NCBI GenBank assembly: GCA_035550735.1
Contig: DASZOM010000033.1
Span: forward strand, 1 to 64,000
DNA from: JANQRA01 sp035550735
GTDB taxonomy: Bacteria > Actinomycetota > Acidimicrobiia > Spongiisociales > ZC4RG35
Reading direction: 5' to 3'
Length of the DNA stretch: 64,000 bases
Shown one piece after another: positions 10,461 to 18,191 of this stretch. A program made the position numbers and the translations under genes. Numbering within the stretch: the first letter of the stretch is position 1; each line of letters begins with the position of its first letter. Below the pieces are notes generated by a model. The model was not told the DNA's origin. It searched no databases and saw nothing but the letters and a program-made list of their open reading frames with translations.

Positions 10461-12953
10461 ATGTCTGATTGGGGGAGTCAGCCATTAGCTTTTCCCACCT
10501 TGGGAGCAAAGTCGTCGGAATCCACGTGGAGACGTCTGGCCGTGGTGTCCGGTCTCGGTGCGGTTGCCTTCGTAGCACCGCTCCTCGACCTGTACGGGCG
10601 CAATCCGGAGGTCTTCGTGGCCAATCGGACGAGTGTCACCCAGATCGTGAGCTTCGGGCTGGGCGTGGCCCTGGCCATCCCGTTGCTCGCCTGGGCCGTT
10701 CTGGCTCTAGCCGGGCTGGGCGGTAGTCGGGCCCGGGAGATTGCCTACCAGGTGCTGGTGGGCCTGCTCGCCGTGGCCGCCGGCCTCGTGGTCAGTCGTC
10801 AAACCCTCCCCGACCTCACCTGGGCCGCCATCGGTGCCACCCTGCTCATCGCCGCGCTGGTGTTCTGGCTGGTGCGCCACTACGAGGTGGTCTTCGTGGT
10901 CGCCGCGGTGGCCATCCCGGTCCTGTTGGTCATGTTCCTCGGCACTTCGGCCACGGCTCGGTTGATCTGGAGTGAGCCCGAGGAGGGGGAGAAGGGGCCC
11001 GAGGTCGGCTCCGCCAGCGACATCGTGATGATCCAGCTCGACGAGATGCCCCTGGCGTCGATCATGAAGCCGGACGGCACCATCAACGAGGCGCTCTTCC
11101 CCACCTTCGCCGCCCTGGCCGAGGAGGGCTCCTGGTATCGCAACGCCCTCTCCGATTCGATCGCGACCACCCAGTCGGTCCCCTCCATCCTCACCGGGTC
11201 CAAGGTGCAGCCGGGGACCAGCCCGTCGTACGTCGATCACCCGGACAACCTGTTCGCACTGCTCGCGAAGAGCCATGAGATGCATGTCATCGAGTGGGTC
11301 GCCGAGATGTGCCCCGAGGAGGTGTGTTCCGACTACGCAGGCCGCGCCCCGGCCCGGTTCACCAGCCTGCTCGGCGACGTCGGCGTGGTCTACGGGCACC
11401 TCACCCTGCCCGGATCGATTCGGGAGAGCCTTCCCAGCATCGACAACAGCTGGAAGGGATTCCTCGGCCAGGAGGACACACCGTCGGGGGCCGGGGTCGA
11501 GATCCCCGGGCTCCCGGTTCCCCCGTCGGGGTCGCGGATGGACTGGGTCGACTGGGTGCAGAGGCTCATCAACGGGATCGATGCCGGGAGCCCGCCGACC
11601 CTCAGCTACGCCCATCTCCGGGCACCGCATGTCCCCTGGGTGGTGAATCCGTCGGGGACCCATTACGAGCGCCCGGAGGAATACACCGAGGTGGAAGGTG
11701 TGGAGGGGGACGGCACCTGGGCCGAGGAGCCGGAGCCCGCCCTTCTCGGGTTCAAGCGTCACCTCTATCAGACCGGGTTCCTCGACACCATGCTGGGACG
11801 GCTCGTGGACCATATGAAGACCACCGGGACCTGGGACGACACGATGTTCATCGTTGTCGCCGACCACGGCGCCTCCTTCGTGCCCGGTCATCACCGTCGC
11901 TGGCCCTACGAGGACAACCGTGACGACCTCTACCGGGTGCCATTGTTCGTGAAGTACCCGGGCCAGACCGCGGGGGAGACGGTGGACCTGCCCGCCTTCG
12001 GCATCGACATCGTCCCGACCGTCGTCGACGTGCTGGACATCGAGACCGACTGGGAGTTCGAGGGCATCTCGCTGCGCGAGCTCGACGTGACGAGAGAGCA
12101 CGAGCCGATCAGATGGTGCTGCAACGGTGAGGGGGTGAGCACCGACGTTGCGGTGCTCCTCGATCAGGTGGAGCGCAACTACGGCTGGGTTCCCGATCAG
12201 GGCTCCTGGCTCGGGGTGGCCTCCGCCGGCCCCGACGGGGATCTGGTCGGCACCCGCACCAGCCTCCTCCAGATCGACACCGACGACACCTTCCAGTGGT
12301 CACTCGATCTCGGCGACGATCTCGGGGACGTCGACGTGGGCAGCGGGATGGTGCAGACCCTGATCACCGGGAGGGTCCAGCTTCCCGACGGGAGTGATGC
12401 CGAACACGCGCTGGTGGTGATCGACGACGTCGTTGCCGGTGTCGCCGGCCTCTCCCGCGACAGTGAGACCGGCGCTGCCATCACCGGCCTGCTCGCCGAG
12501 GAGCTGATCAGTGACGGTGGCCACGAGGTGGAGATCCTGGTGCCCGATGGGGACGGCCGCTGGCTCTCGGGCTCGAGCGGTCGGCTCGCCCTGCAGCTGG
12601 TTGCCGATGACGGCCACGTCATCTCGATCGGCACCGAGGGCAGCCGGCGGGTCCAGGTCGACAAGGTGACCGCCACCGATGAGGGTTGGGAGCTGGTGGG
12701 CTGGGCCGCGGACGTCACGGACAAGGTGACCCCGGACACGATCTACGTCTTCGCCGCAGACAAGCTTCTGGCGGCGGGTGCGCCCAACGAGGACAACCGC
12801 AACGTGGTCAGGTGGTTCGAGAGCGAGGACCTGCTCGACTCGGGGTTCAGGCTCGAGGTCGAGGCCGGGAGCATCCCCGCCGGGGTCGACCGGCTGCTCG
12901 TAGTCGCCGAGTTCGGTGACACCGCGGTCGCCGACCCGGTGACATTGCCCTGA
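10461..12953 (+). CDS. Membrane-anchored sulfatase/phosphatase-superfamily protein
   Basis: An 830-residue protein with about five N-terminal TM helices (to about residue 175), then an alkaline-phosphatase-superfamily catalytic domain. Visible landmarks are the first metal-binding strand DIVMIQLDEMP, a Thr-rich candidate nucleophile region (SIATTQSVPSILTG) and the later metal site VVADHGASFVPGHHR. The topology is like lipoteichoic-acid-synthase-type or phosphoethanolamine-transferase-type enzymes, with the catalytic domain outside the membrane. The C-terminal 230 residues are a separate beta-rich extension. The convergent methyltransferase gene ends 3 bases away. A role in cell-surface glycopolymer modification is my inference from fold and neighbours; the substrate is unknown. 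Confidence 0.8.
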   Translation: MSDWGSQPLAFPTLGAKSSESTWRRLAVVSGLGAVAFVAPLLDLYGRNPEVFVANRTSVTQIVSFGLGVALAIPLLAWAVLALAGLGGSRAREIAYQVLVGLLAVAAGLVVSRQTLPDLTWAAIGATLLIAALVFWLVRHYEVVFVVAAVAIPVLLVMFLGTSATARLIWSEPEEGEKGPEVGSASDIVMIQLDEMPLASIMKPDGTINEALFPTFAALAEEGSWYRNALSDSIATTQSVPSILTGSKVQPGTSPSYVDHPDNLFALLAKSHEMHVIEWVAEMCPEEVCSDYAGRAPARFTSLLGDVGVVYGHLTLPGSIRESLPSIDNSWKGFLGQEDTPSGAGVEIPGLPVPPSGSRMDWVDWVQRLINGIDAGSPPTLSYAHLRAPHVPWVVNPSGTHYERPEEYTEVEGVEGDGTWAEEPEPALLGFKRHLYQTGFLDTMLGRLVDHMKTTGTWDDTMFIVVADHGASFVPGHHRRWPYEDNRDDLYRVPLFVKYPGQTAGETVDLPAFGIDIVPTVVDVLDIETDWEFEGISLRELDVTREHEPIRWCCNGEGVSTDVAVLLDQVERNYGWVPDQGSWLGVASAGPDGDLVGTRTSLLQIDTDDTFQWSLDLGDDLGDVDVGSGMVQTLITGRVQLPDGSDAEHALVVIDDVVAGVAGLSRDSETGAAITGLLAEELISDGGHEVEILVPDGDGRWLSGSSGRLALQLVADDGHVISIGTEGSRRVQVDKVTATDEGWELVGWAADVTDKVTPDTIYVFAADKLLAAGAPNEDNRNVVRWFESEDLLDSGFRLEVEAGSIPAGVDRLLVVAEFGDTAVADPVTLP

Positions 12954-12956
12954 GGG

Positions 12957-14318
12957 TCAGACCGGGCGGGGCGCCAGGCTGTACAGGGTGCGGGTCCCTC
13001 CGGCGAGATCGTGCGTGGCGAGGGTCTGCCAGCGCTCGTCGACCAGTCTCTGGAACTCCGCTCGCGTGCGACCTTCGTGGAGCTCCGACTCTGTCTTGTT
13101 GGCGGTGAGCTTGGCCACCATCTCGTCCTCGGGGGCGACGAACTCGAGCACCACCGGGCATCCCAGACCGGCCAGCCAGTCGAGCACCGAGGGCGGGGGG
13201 ATGCTGGCGGTGTAGATCAGATGGTGGATCACGCCATAGGCGACGACGAGGTCGGGAGCGGCACGTTCGAGGAGACCGGGACGCTCGATCCCCGCCCAAC
13301 CCTGGGCAGGCGATGGGTTGGTCAAGTCGCTCAATGCGAGTGACACCGGACTGCCTCTCCGGTAGAGGGCGTCGAGCACGGGCTCGTCGCCGTCGACGGC
13401 CACGGCGACCGCTCCGAACCGATGGGCCAGCTCGGAGAAGTGGCAGTCGTTGGCGCCCAGATCGAGGACACGCCGCGGGGAGTGGGCCTCGAGCGCCATC
13501 TGGAGGAAGGCCCCCTTCGCTTCCCTGTCCCTACCGACGTGGTCGCACCCGCCGTACTGGATCCACGATCCGTTTTCGCCGGACCACTCGAGACCCTCGA
13601 TCAGCGCCTTCAGCTTGCGCACGTTGGCCAGGATCAGCTCGGAGCCGAACCCGGCGCTGCGCAGGCCCTCGCGGACCGCGGCCCCGGACATCCGCTGCTC
13701 CATCCGGGCCTGGAGTGACACATGCAACATCGCCGCCGGCCGGAGACGCTGGGACCAGGTGAGAAGTCGGCGCATGTCGGCGGCGGTGGGGCCCTCCATG
13801 TCACCACGGAGCCATGGCTGGAAAGGAACACCCGCCCAGGCGCGGAGGAGGAGCGGGAAGAGAAACTGACGGGTGAACTGCCGGTAGCCGATCCAGGCCT
13901 CGCCCTGCTGATATGCCTCGAACGAACCGATGTCGATGAACACGGGGCGGCCGTCGACGAATTGGATGTTGAATGGGGTGGCGTCCTTCATGGTGACACC
14001 CTCGGCGAGCGCCTCGGCGAGCAGGTCGAGCTGGAGGAGCGCCGCATCGCGGAGCATCGAGAAGGTCCACTCGTAGGGGTAGGAGATGAACGGGACCAGG
14101 GGATGCTCGAGCACCGCCGCCCATCCGTCGCGGACGACATCGGACACCTGCGTCCGGATCAGGCGGCCGTCGGCGGTGGCGCGCTCGTAGAAGGAGGCCG
14201 CGGTGAGGGCGTTCCAGCCGGCGAGGCCGCGTTCATCGAGCAGACGGAGGACGCGACCCTCGTCGAGGATCACCCGGGAGGCAGGGTCCCGGAACGAGCC
14301 CGGATCGGCCCGAGACAC
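12957..14318 (-). CDS. Two-domain protein: kinase-like N-terminus plus class I SAM methyltransferase
   Basis: A 453-residue protein. Residues about 90-170 contain a protein-kinase-like catalytic loop pattern (GVTMKDATPFNIQFVDG, then FIDIGSFE), resembling the N-terminal segment of NoeA-like envelope or nodulation proteins. Residues about 270-440 form a SAM-binding Rossmann domain with motif I VLDLGANDCHFS and an acidic VDGDEP. It probably methylates a glycan or lipid-linked substrate; that part is inferred. The GTG start lies 6 bases after the stop of the 57-residue membrane-protein gene, so the two are co-transcribed. It converges on the sulfatase-fold gene. The methyltransferase call is firm; the role of the first domain is uncertain. 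Confidence 0.82.
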   Translation of the reverse strand: MSRADPGSFRDPASRVILDEGRVLRLLDERGLAGWNALTAASFYERATADGRLIRTQVSDVVRDGWAAVLEHPLVPFISYPYEWTFSMLRDAALLQLDLLAEALAEGVTMKDATPFNIQFVDGRPVFIDIGSFEAYQQGEAWIGYRQFTRQFLFPLLLRAWAGVPFQPWLRGDMEGPTAADMRRLLTWSQRLRPAAMLHVSLQARMEQRMSGAAVREGLRSAGFGSELILANVRKLKALIEGLEWSGENGSWIQYGGCDHVGRDREAKGAFLQMALEAHSPRRVLDLGANDCHFSELAHRFGAVAVAVDGDEPVLDALYRRGSPVSLALSDLTNPSPAQGWAGIERPGLLERAAPDLVVAYGVIHHLIYTASIPPPSVLDWLAGLGCPVVLEFVAPEDEMVAKLTANKTESELHEGRTRAEFQRLVDERWQTLATHDLAGGTRTLYSLAPRPV

Positions 14319-14324
14319 GTCTGC

Positions 14325-14498
14325 TCAGGACTCGGTGGTTAGGGGCTCGTCTTGGTCCGGCTGGGGCTCGGCGATGGCCCGCTTGCCGGTGAGCCTCGCC
14401 TTCCATGCCTTGAAGGCCACGAGGATCCCGGCGGCTCCGCCGAGGATCGCCTGCAAGATGAGGCTCCCCGAGCCGGCATCGAGATATCCAAAGATCAT
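14325..14498 (-). CDS. 57-residue membrane protein with YLDAGSGS motif
   Basis: This small gene encodes MIFGYLDAGSGSLILQ..., one TM helix (about residues 13-31), a basic stretch (KAWKARLTGKR) and an acidic tail ending TTES. The ATG is preceded by AAGGA at 8 nt spacing. The motif Y-[LI]-D-x-G-[ST]-G-S at the membrane entry resembles tiny proteins that I recall beside envelope sulfatase and methyltransferase genes; the exact family name is not known to me. It lies 6 bases upstream of the methyltransferase gene. Intact start, ribosome site, helix and operon position make a real gene likely. Confidence 0.72.
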   Translation of the reverse strand: MIFGYLDAGSGSLILQAILGGAAGILVAFKAWKARLTGKRAIAEPQPDQDEPLTTES

Positions 14499-14575
14499 GC
14501 TTCCAGTCCTTCCCAGGGTTGCGGTGGACCGCTGCCTCCAACCATATTCCTACAACTCGGCTGTCATGCCAACCG

Positions 14576-15550
14576 TCACGAGAGGTAGAAGGTCTTTCCG
14601 TCCCTGTCCTCGGCGAGGATTCGGCCCACGATGCGGAGATGCTCGAGATGGGAGACCGTCTCGAGGAAGGCCAGTCGGGCATCGACCGGGCCGAGATTGG
14701 GCCGGAAGCTGCGTCTCATGACCTGCCACGCCGTGGACACGGCACGATCGACCAGCTCCTCCATGTCACGCAGACGCCGGTCGTGGTGGAGGAGGATCTG
14801 GCGGGCCCGCTCGTCACCACGCTCCACGACGGTGCCGTGGGCCGGGTAGGTGAGCCCGAGGCGCATGGCCGCCAACCTGTCCAGAGACTCCAGGTAGTCG
14901 CCGAGAGGGTCCCCCATGTCCAGGTCGTACATGATGACCGGGGAGATCCTGGGGAGGATGTGGTCGCCGGAGAACAGGATCCCGGTTCGGCTGTCGCGAA
15001 GGCAGATATGGGCAGGGTCGTGCCCGGGAGTGTGCAATACCTGCAGCATCCGTCCCCCACCGAGGTCGATCTCGTCTCCGTCCTCGACGACGTGCTCGGG
15101 TGGGTCGATCAGGGGCATGTAGTCGGGGCGCTCCAGGCTCGTGGCCGCGGCCAGGAGGTCCTCGGGCACCCCGTGGCGCCTGCCGATCGTCTCCAGGCGC
15201 CGGGCATAACCGGGGGTGTCGTTGTAGCGGTCGACGAGCTCCGCGGCGCGGGCGTGCATCACGAGCCGCGTGCCCAGCTCCCGGACGAGACGAGAAGACA
15301 TGCCGACATGGTCGGGATGGAGATGAGACACGATCAGCGTGTGAACCGCCCCCTCATCGAGCCCCAGGGCCTGGAATCCCTCTCCCAGCGCGGCACGACC
15401 CGGCTCCCAGTCGGTCCCGCAGTCGATGAGCACCAGCCCGTCGCCGGCTTCGATCGCATATGCGTTGACCCAGGCCGGCTTTTGGAACGGGAGCGGTGCG
15501 GGGATCAGATGGATCCCGTTTCCGAGGGACTGGGCTGGTGGAGCGCTCAC
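14576..15550 (-). CDS. Metallo-beta-lactamase-fold hydrolase
   Basis: A 324-residue protein. The signature SHLHPDHVGM (HxHxDH) is at about residue 83, with further metal ligands in HTPGHDPAH and in GDHIL, and a C-terminal helical region with TYPAHG. This is glyoxalase-II-like in layout, with a longer helical C-terminus as in the MBL-fold hydrolases of the LACTB2 type. The substrate cannot be told. GTG at 15550 is the start, since it overlaps the upstream gene's stop as GTGA and the sequence before it is non-native. It is co-transcribed with the Pr6Pr-like membrane protein. Confidence 0.85.
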   Translation of the reverse strand: MSAPPAQSLGNGIHLIPAPLPFQKPAWVNAYAIEAGDGLVLIDCGTDWEPGRAALGEGFQALGLDEGAVHTLIVSHLHPDHVGMSSRLVRELGTRLVMHARAAELVDRYNDTPGYARRLETIGRRHGVPEDLLAAATSLERPDYMPLIDPPEHVVEDGDEIDLGGGRMLQVLHTPGHDPAHICLRDSRTGILFSGDHILPRISPVIMYDLDMGDPLGDYLESLDRLAAMRLGLTYPAHGTVVERGDERARQILLHHDRRLRDMEELVDRAVSTAWQVMRRSFRPNLGPVDARLAFLETVSHLEHLRIVGRILAEDRDGKTFYLS

Positions 15551-16176
15551 TGCGAGGCGGGGACCGGTGTCGCCGACCGGCCCGCCCACCATCGATATGC
15601 GTAGCCGAAGCCGAGGATGACGACCAGCACCACCAGCGACCAGAGCGCAACCCCGACGACACCGCCGTTCGCCGGATCGAGGAACGGGTAGGGGTACCAG
15701 TCGACGATCGGCCCCCGGATCAGCGAATAGGCGAGATAGACGGCGGGGTACACGAGCCACCATGCCAGGACCCGGTTGTCCAGCTCCGCCCGGGGAGGAT
15801 GGACCAGCCAGTCGGCGGCGACGGCCAGTGGGCCGATCACATGGATGGTCCAGTCGATCCACGGCTCGGGGACGGCAACGTCGGCGATGGAGGGGGCGAG
15901 GATCACGGCGTAGACCACCCCGGTCACACTCATGTAGACGGTCACCGCTCCGCGGAAGACTGCAAAGCCGTGGTCCTCGGCCCGATCCGGGCGACGGGCG
16001 AGCATGGCGAGCATCACCAGCGCAGCCATGTTGCTGAGCACGGTGAAGAAGCTGAAGAAGCGGACGACCGTCAACCCGGCCTCCTGGCTGAGCCCGATGA
16101 GCAGCTGGGCGGTCAGAGCCACCGCGATCAGGGAGGCGAGCGCCAGACGCGAGCCTCGCAGGGTGGTTTCGCTCAT
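15547..16176 (-). CDS. Pr6Pr-family (FAR-17a/AIG1-like) membrane protein
   Basis: A 209-residue protein with six hydrophobic helices. The conserved loops RFFSFFTVLSNMAA and YMSVTGVVYAVILAP are present, followed by WIDWTIHVIGPLAVAADWLV and then the Asp/Trp-rich segment YPYPFLDP. This matches the Pr6Pr membrane protein family seen in many actinobacteria. Members are related to eukaryotic AIG1/FAR-17a hydrolases, but bacterial function is unproven. A TAGCAT hexamer lies 9 nt before the ATG. It is followed by the MBL hydrolase with a GTGA overlap. Confidence 0.78.
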   Translation of the reverse strand: MSETTLRGSRLALASLIAVALTAQLLIGLSQEAGLTVVRFFSFFTVLSNMAALVMLAMLARRPDRAEDHGFAVFRGAVTVYMSVTGVVYAVILAPSIADVAVPEPWIDWTIHVIGPLAVAADWLVHPPRAELDNRVLAWWLVYPAVYLAYSLIRGPIVDWYPYPFLDPANGGVVGVALWSLVVLVVILGFGYAYRWWAGRSATPVPASQ

Positions 16177-16198
16177 CGGATCAGGATGCTAAACGCGA

Positions 16199-16223
16199 CG
16201 ATGGCCCCCGCCGGGGGCCATCG
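16199..16223 (-). terminator. 12-bp GC-rich hairpin downstream of glsB-like gene
   Basis: CGATGGCCCCCG and its perfect reverse complement are separated by one base, so the realised hairpin has a slightly shorter stem. It lies 24 bases after the stop of the minus-strand gene at 16247. The following minus-strand sequence has only a weak T stretch (CGCGTTTAGC), so termination may be imperfect. It also sits just ahead of the Pr6Pr gene. Confidence 0.6.
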
Positions 16224-16246
16224 TCATCCCTACGTTGTGCCGTGTC

Positions 16247-16516
16247 TCAGGCGGTTTTGCGCATGCCTCCATAGATGGCCACGACGACCGCGGCCACCGC
16301 CACCTGGACGATGAGCTTGATCCAGTCGATGCCTGAGGTGTCGGTGCCACCCAAGGCGTCGTAGACGAATCCCCCGACGATGGCGCCAATCGCACCGAGC
16401 ACGATTGTCATGACCAGGGAGATGTCCTGCTTGCCGGGCAGGACGAGTCGAGCCAGAGGCCCGATCACGATGCCTGCTACCAGACCCCACACGAGCGTGG
16501 CAACTACGTCGCTCAT
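16247..16516 (-). CDS. GlsB/YeaQ/YmgE-family stress-associated membrane protein
   Basis: An 89-residue protein with three TM helices. The Gly-rich pattern of the transglycosylase-associated protein family is visible: WGLVAGIVIGPLARLVLPGK, then TIVLGAIGAIVGGFV. Family members are often induced by stress or in stationary phase. The ATG has an excellent Shine-Dalgarno site (GAGGAGG, about 5 nt spacing), unlike the leaderless genes nearby. A hairpin follows the stop. It is divergent from the RRM gene, with 256 bases between the starts. Confidence 0.88.
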   Translation of the reverse strand: MSDVVATLVWGLVAGIVIGPLARLVLPGKQDISLVMTIVLGAIGAIVGGFVYDALGGTDTSGIDWIKLIVQVAVAAVVVAIYGGMRKTA

Positions 16517-16630
16517 TGTTCCTCCTCACGAACTCGGCGCCGTTTCGATCACACTAACCCGGCGTACCCGGGCGAAGACGCACCCAATCCGCGACGTGAG
16601 CGTGGACGCCGAATTGGGTATCATCCATGT

Positions 16631-16652
16631 TGGCGCCCGAAGTTGGGCGCCA
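16631..16652 (+). promoter_or_regulatory. 8-bp hairpin in the region upstream of the RRM gene
   Basis: TGGCGCCC and GGGCGCCA are separated by GAAGTT, lying 120 bases before the RRM start. A TATCAT hexamer at 16619-16624 could be a promoter element. If transcription starts near there, the hairpin would be at the 5' end of a long leader. The rest of this 256-base gap shows nothing else I recognise. Confidence 0.35.
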
Positions 16653-16772
16653 CGCCTGGCTTGCTGCTCCTGACCCGTCGGAGACTGCAATACGGGGCCT
16701 GCGGGGCGACCCAAGGGCCACGAGTGCTTGGTGATGGAATCTGACGGGAAAAGATCCTTTCGAGGAGCAGAA

Positions 16773-17027
16773 ATGACGACAAACCTGTTCGTGGGGAATC
16801 TCCCTTTCACGACCAGCTCGCCGGACCTGGAGCAACTGTTCGGCCGCTATGGCTCGGTGACCCGGGCCCAAGTGATCACCGACCGTGACACCGGTCGCTC
16901 CCGTGGCTTCGGCTTCGTGGAGATGGACTCCGCAGACGAGGCGCAGCGCGCCATCGACGAGCTCGACGGCTCGGACTTCGGCGGGCGCCAGATCAAGGTG
17001 AACGTGGCCCGGGAGCGCTCCCGCTAG
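16773..17027 (+). CDS. Single-RRM RNA-binding protein
   Basis: An 84-residue protein made of one RNA recognition motif. RNP2 is LFVGNLPF at residues 5-12 and RNP1 is RGFGFVEM at about 45-52, with the aromatic side chains needed for RNA stacking in place. Such proteins in cyanobacteria and actinobacteria often accumulate in cold and bind AU-rich or structured RNAs. ATG 16773 is chosen over the upstream in-frame ATG because GAGGAG lies 5-6 nt before it and because the fold begins at once. The long upstream region with a hairpin would fit post-transcriptional control, which is an inference. Confidence 0.9.
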   Translation: MTTNLFVGNLPFTTSSPDLEQLFGRYGSVTRAQVITDRDTGRSRGFGFVEMDSADEAQRAIDELDGSDFGGRQIKVNVARERSR

Positions 17028-17073
17028 CCGGGAGTCGACCAGCCAACACACACATCCGGGGTGACGGCTCCGG

Positions 17074-17298
17074 TCAACCGTGCTCGACGGGGTCCTTGAT
17101 CCCGAAGGTGATGTCGAGTGTCACCGTGAACACGGTGGGAACGCCGGAGTCGTCCACCTCGCCACCCACCCTGACGATCCTGAAGTGATGGATGTCGGTG
17201 ATGGTGCTCGCGGCGCGGGCGAGCACGGTTCGGACCGCGTCCTCGATGGATCCCTCCGCCTTGCCCGAGAGCCTGATCGTCTTGGTGATCGATGACAT
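17074..17298 (-). CDS. Dodecin-family protein lacking the flavin-stacking Trp
   Basis: A 74-residue protein with the dodecin beta-alpha-beta-beta pattern: TKTIRLSGKAEGSIEDAVRTVL as helix entry and FTVTLDITFGI as the last strand. Classical dodecins form dodecamers that store flavin between pairs of a conserved Trp (motif like DWFEV or RWFEV). Here the aligned segment reads HHFRI, so His replaces Trp. The protein may bind another ligand or bind flavin differently. It lies 19 bases upstream of the end of the alpha/beta hydrolase gene, on the same strand. Confidence 0.85.
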   Translation of the reverse strand: MSSITKTIRLSGKAEGSIEDAVRTVLARAASTITDIHHFRIVRVGGEVDDSGVPTVFTVTLDITFGIKDPVEHG

Positions 17299-17317
17299 GG
17301 TGGCGGCCAGACGCTAG

Positions 17318-18184
17318 CTAACCGTTGGCGATGGCGTCCGCCACGACGCGGGCGCCTTCCCCGAGGACCAGCGTGTAGTGGTTGAGGGCCTCCAGGTAGC
17401 GGATGGTGAGGTTCGGATTGGAGGCAGCCGCTGTCTCGGCGAGATGACGCGGGGTCATGCCTCCCGGCTGATCGGCGGTGCCCCTCTCCACGACAAAGAG
17501 GACGGTGGGCACCGGGACGCCGGCCGCGGCGTCCTTCGTCTCCGAGTCGACCGTGATCTGACGCGCCGCCTGGTGGATCGCATCGGGGTTGATCGCCACG
17601 GTGTGACCGCTCGGTGCCGGGCGAAGCTCGTGGTCGAGGGCGGAGCGCATCCCATCGTCCCAATGGCGCTTCAGGGCGGGATGGGCCTTCCAGTAGTCGA
17701 TCAAGTCCTCCACGTCGCCGAACTGGAGGTCGAGACGGGCCAGCGACGGGCCCACCATGGCGGAGATGATGCTGTCCGGGTCGGCCCCCGGCTCGGCGGG
17801 CGCTGCCAGCCCCCCATCGAGGAGGATCAGCCGGGAGACCCGCTGGGGGTGCCGTGCGGCGAAGATGGAGGTGATCCAGGCTCCCATCGAGTAACCGACG
17901 ACGGTGGCTCGATCCAGGTCGAGCCGATCGAGGCAGATGGCGATGTCGTCGGCCAGCGTCGTCAGGTCGAACGGGGGTGGCGCCGACACGCTGCAGCACC
18001 GGCCCCTGAGGTCGATGGCGGCCACCCCGACCCCTTCCGGCAGATGCTGCACGACGCGGGACCACCAGCGGGAGTTGCCCGTGAGACCGTGGACGAGGAC
18101 CGCGGTTTGCATCCCACCGGCCGCCGGGCGATGCCAGACGTTGAACTCACCACCCGGCACCGGTACGGACAGGTCGTGCATCAT
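17318..18184 (-). CDS. Alpha/beta hydrolase
   Basis: About 288 residues. The oxyanion region LVHGLTGNSRWW, the nucleophile elbow GYSMG and a late His in EALNHYT complete a plausible Ser-Asp-His triad. The first ATG of the ATGATG pair at 18184 or GTG at 18190 could be the start; both fall just after the nagA stop at 18192, so the genes are probably one transcript. The family is broad (esterases, C-C hydrolases, haloperoxidase-like enzymes), and I cannot name the substrate. Confidence 0.82.
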   Translation of the reverse strand: MMHDLSVPVPGGEFNVWHRPAAGGMQTAVLVHGLTGNSRWWSRVVQHLPEGVGVAAIDLRGRCCSVSAPPPFDLTTLADDIAICLDRLDLDRATVVGYSMGAWITSIFAARHPQRVSRLILLDGGLAAPAEPGADPDSIISAMVGPSLARLDLQFGDVEDLIDYWKAHPALKRHWDDGMRSALDHELRPAPSGHTVAINPDAIHQAARQITVDSETKDAAAGVPVPTVLFVVERGTADQPGGMTPRHLAETAAASNPNLTIRYLEALNHYTLVLGEGARVVADAIANG

Positions 18185-18191
18185 GGTCACG

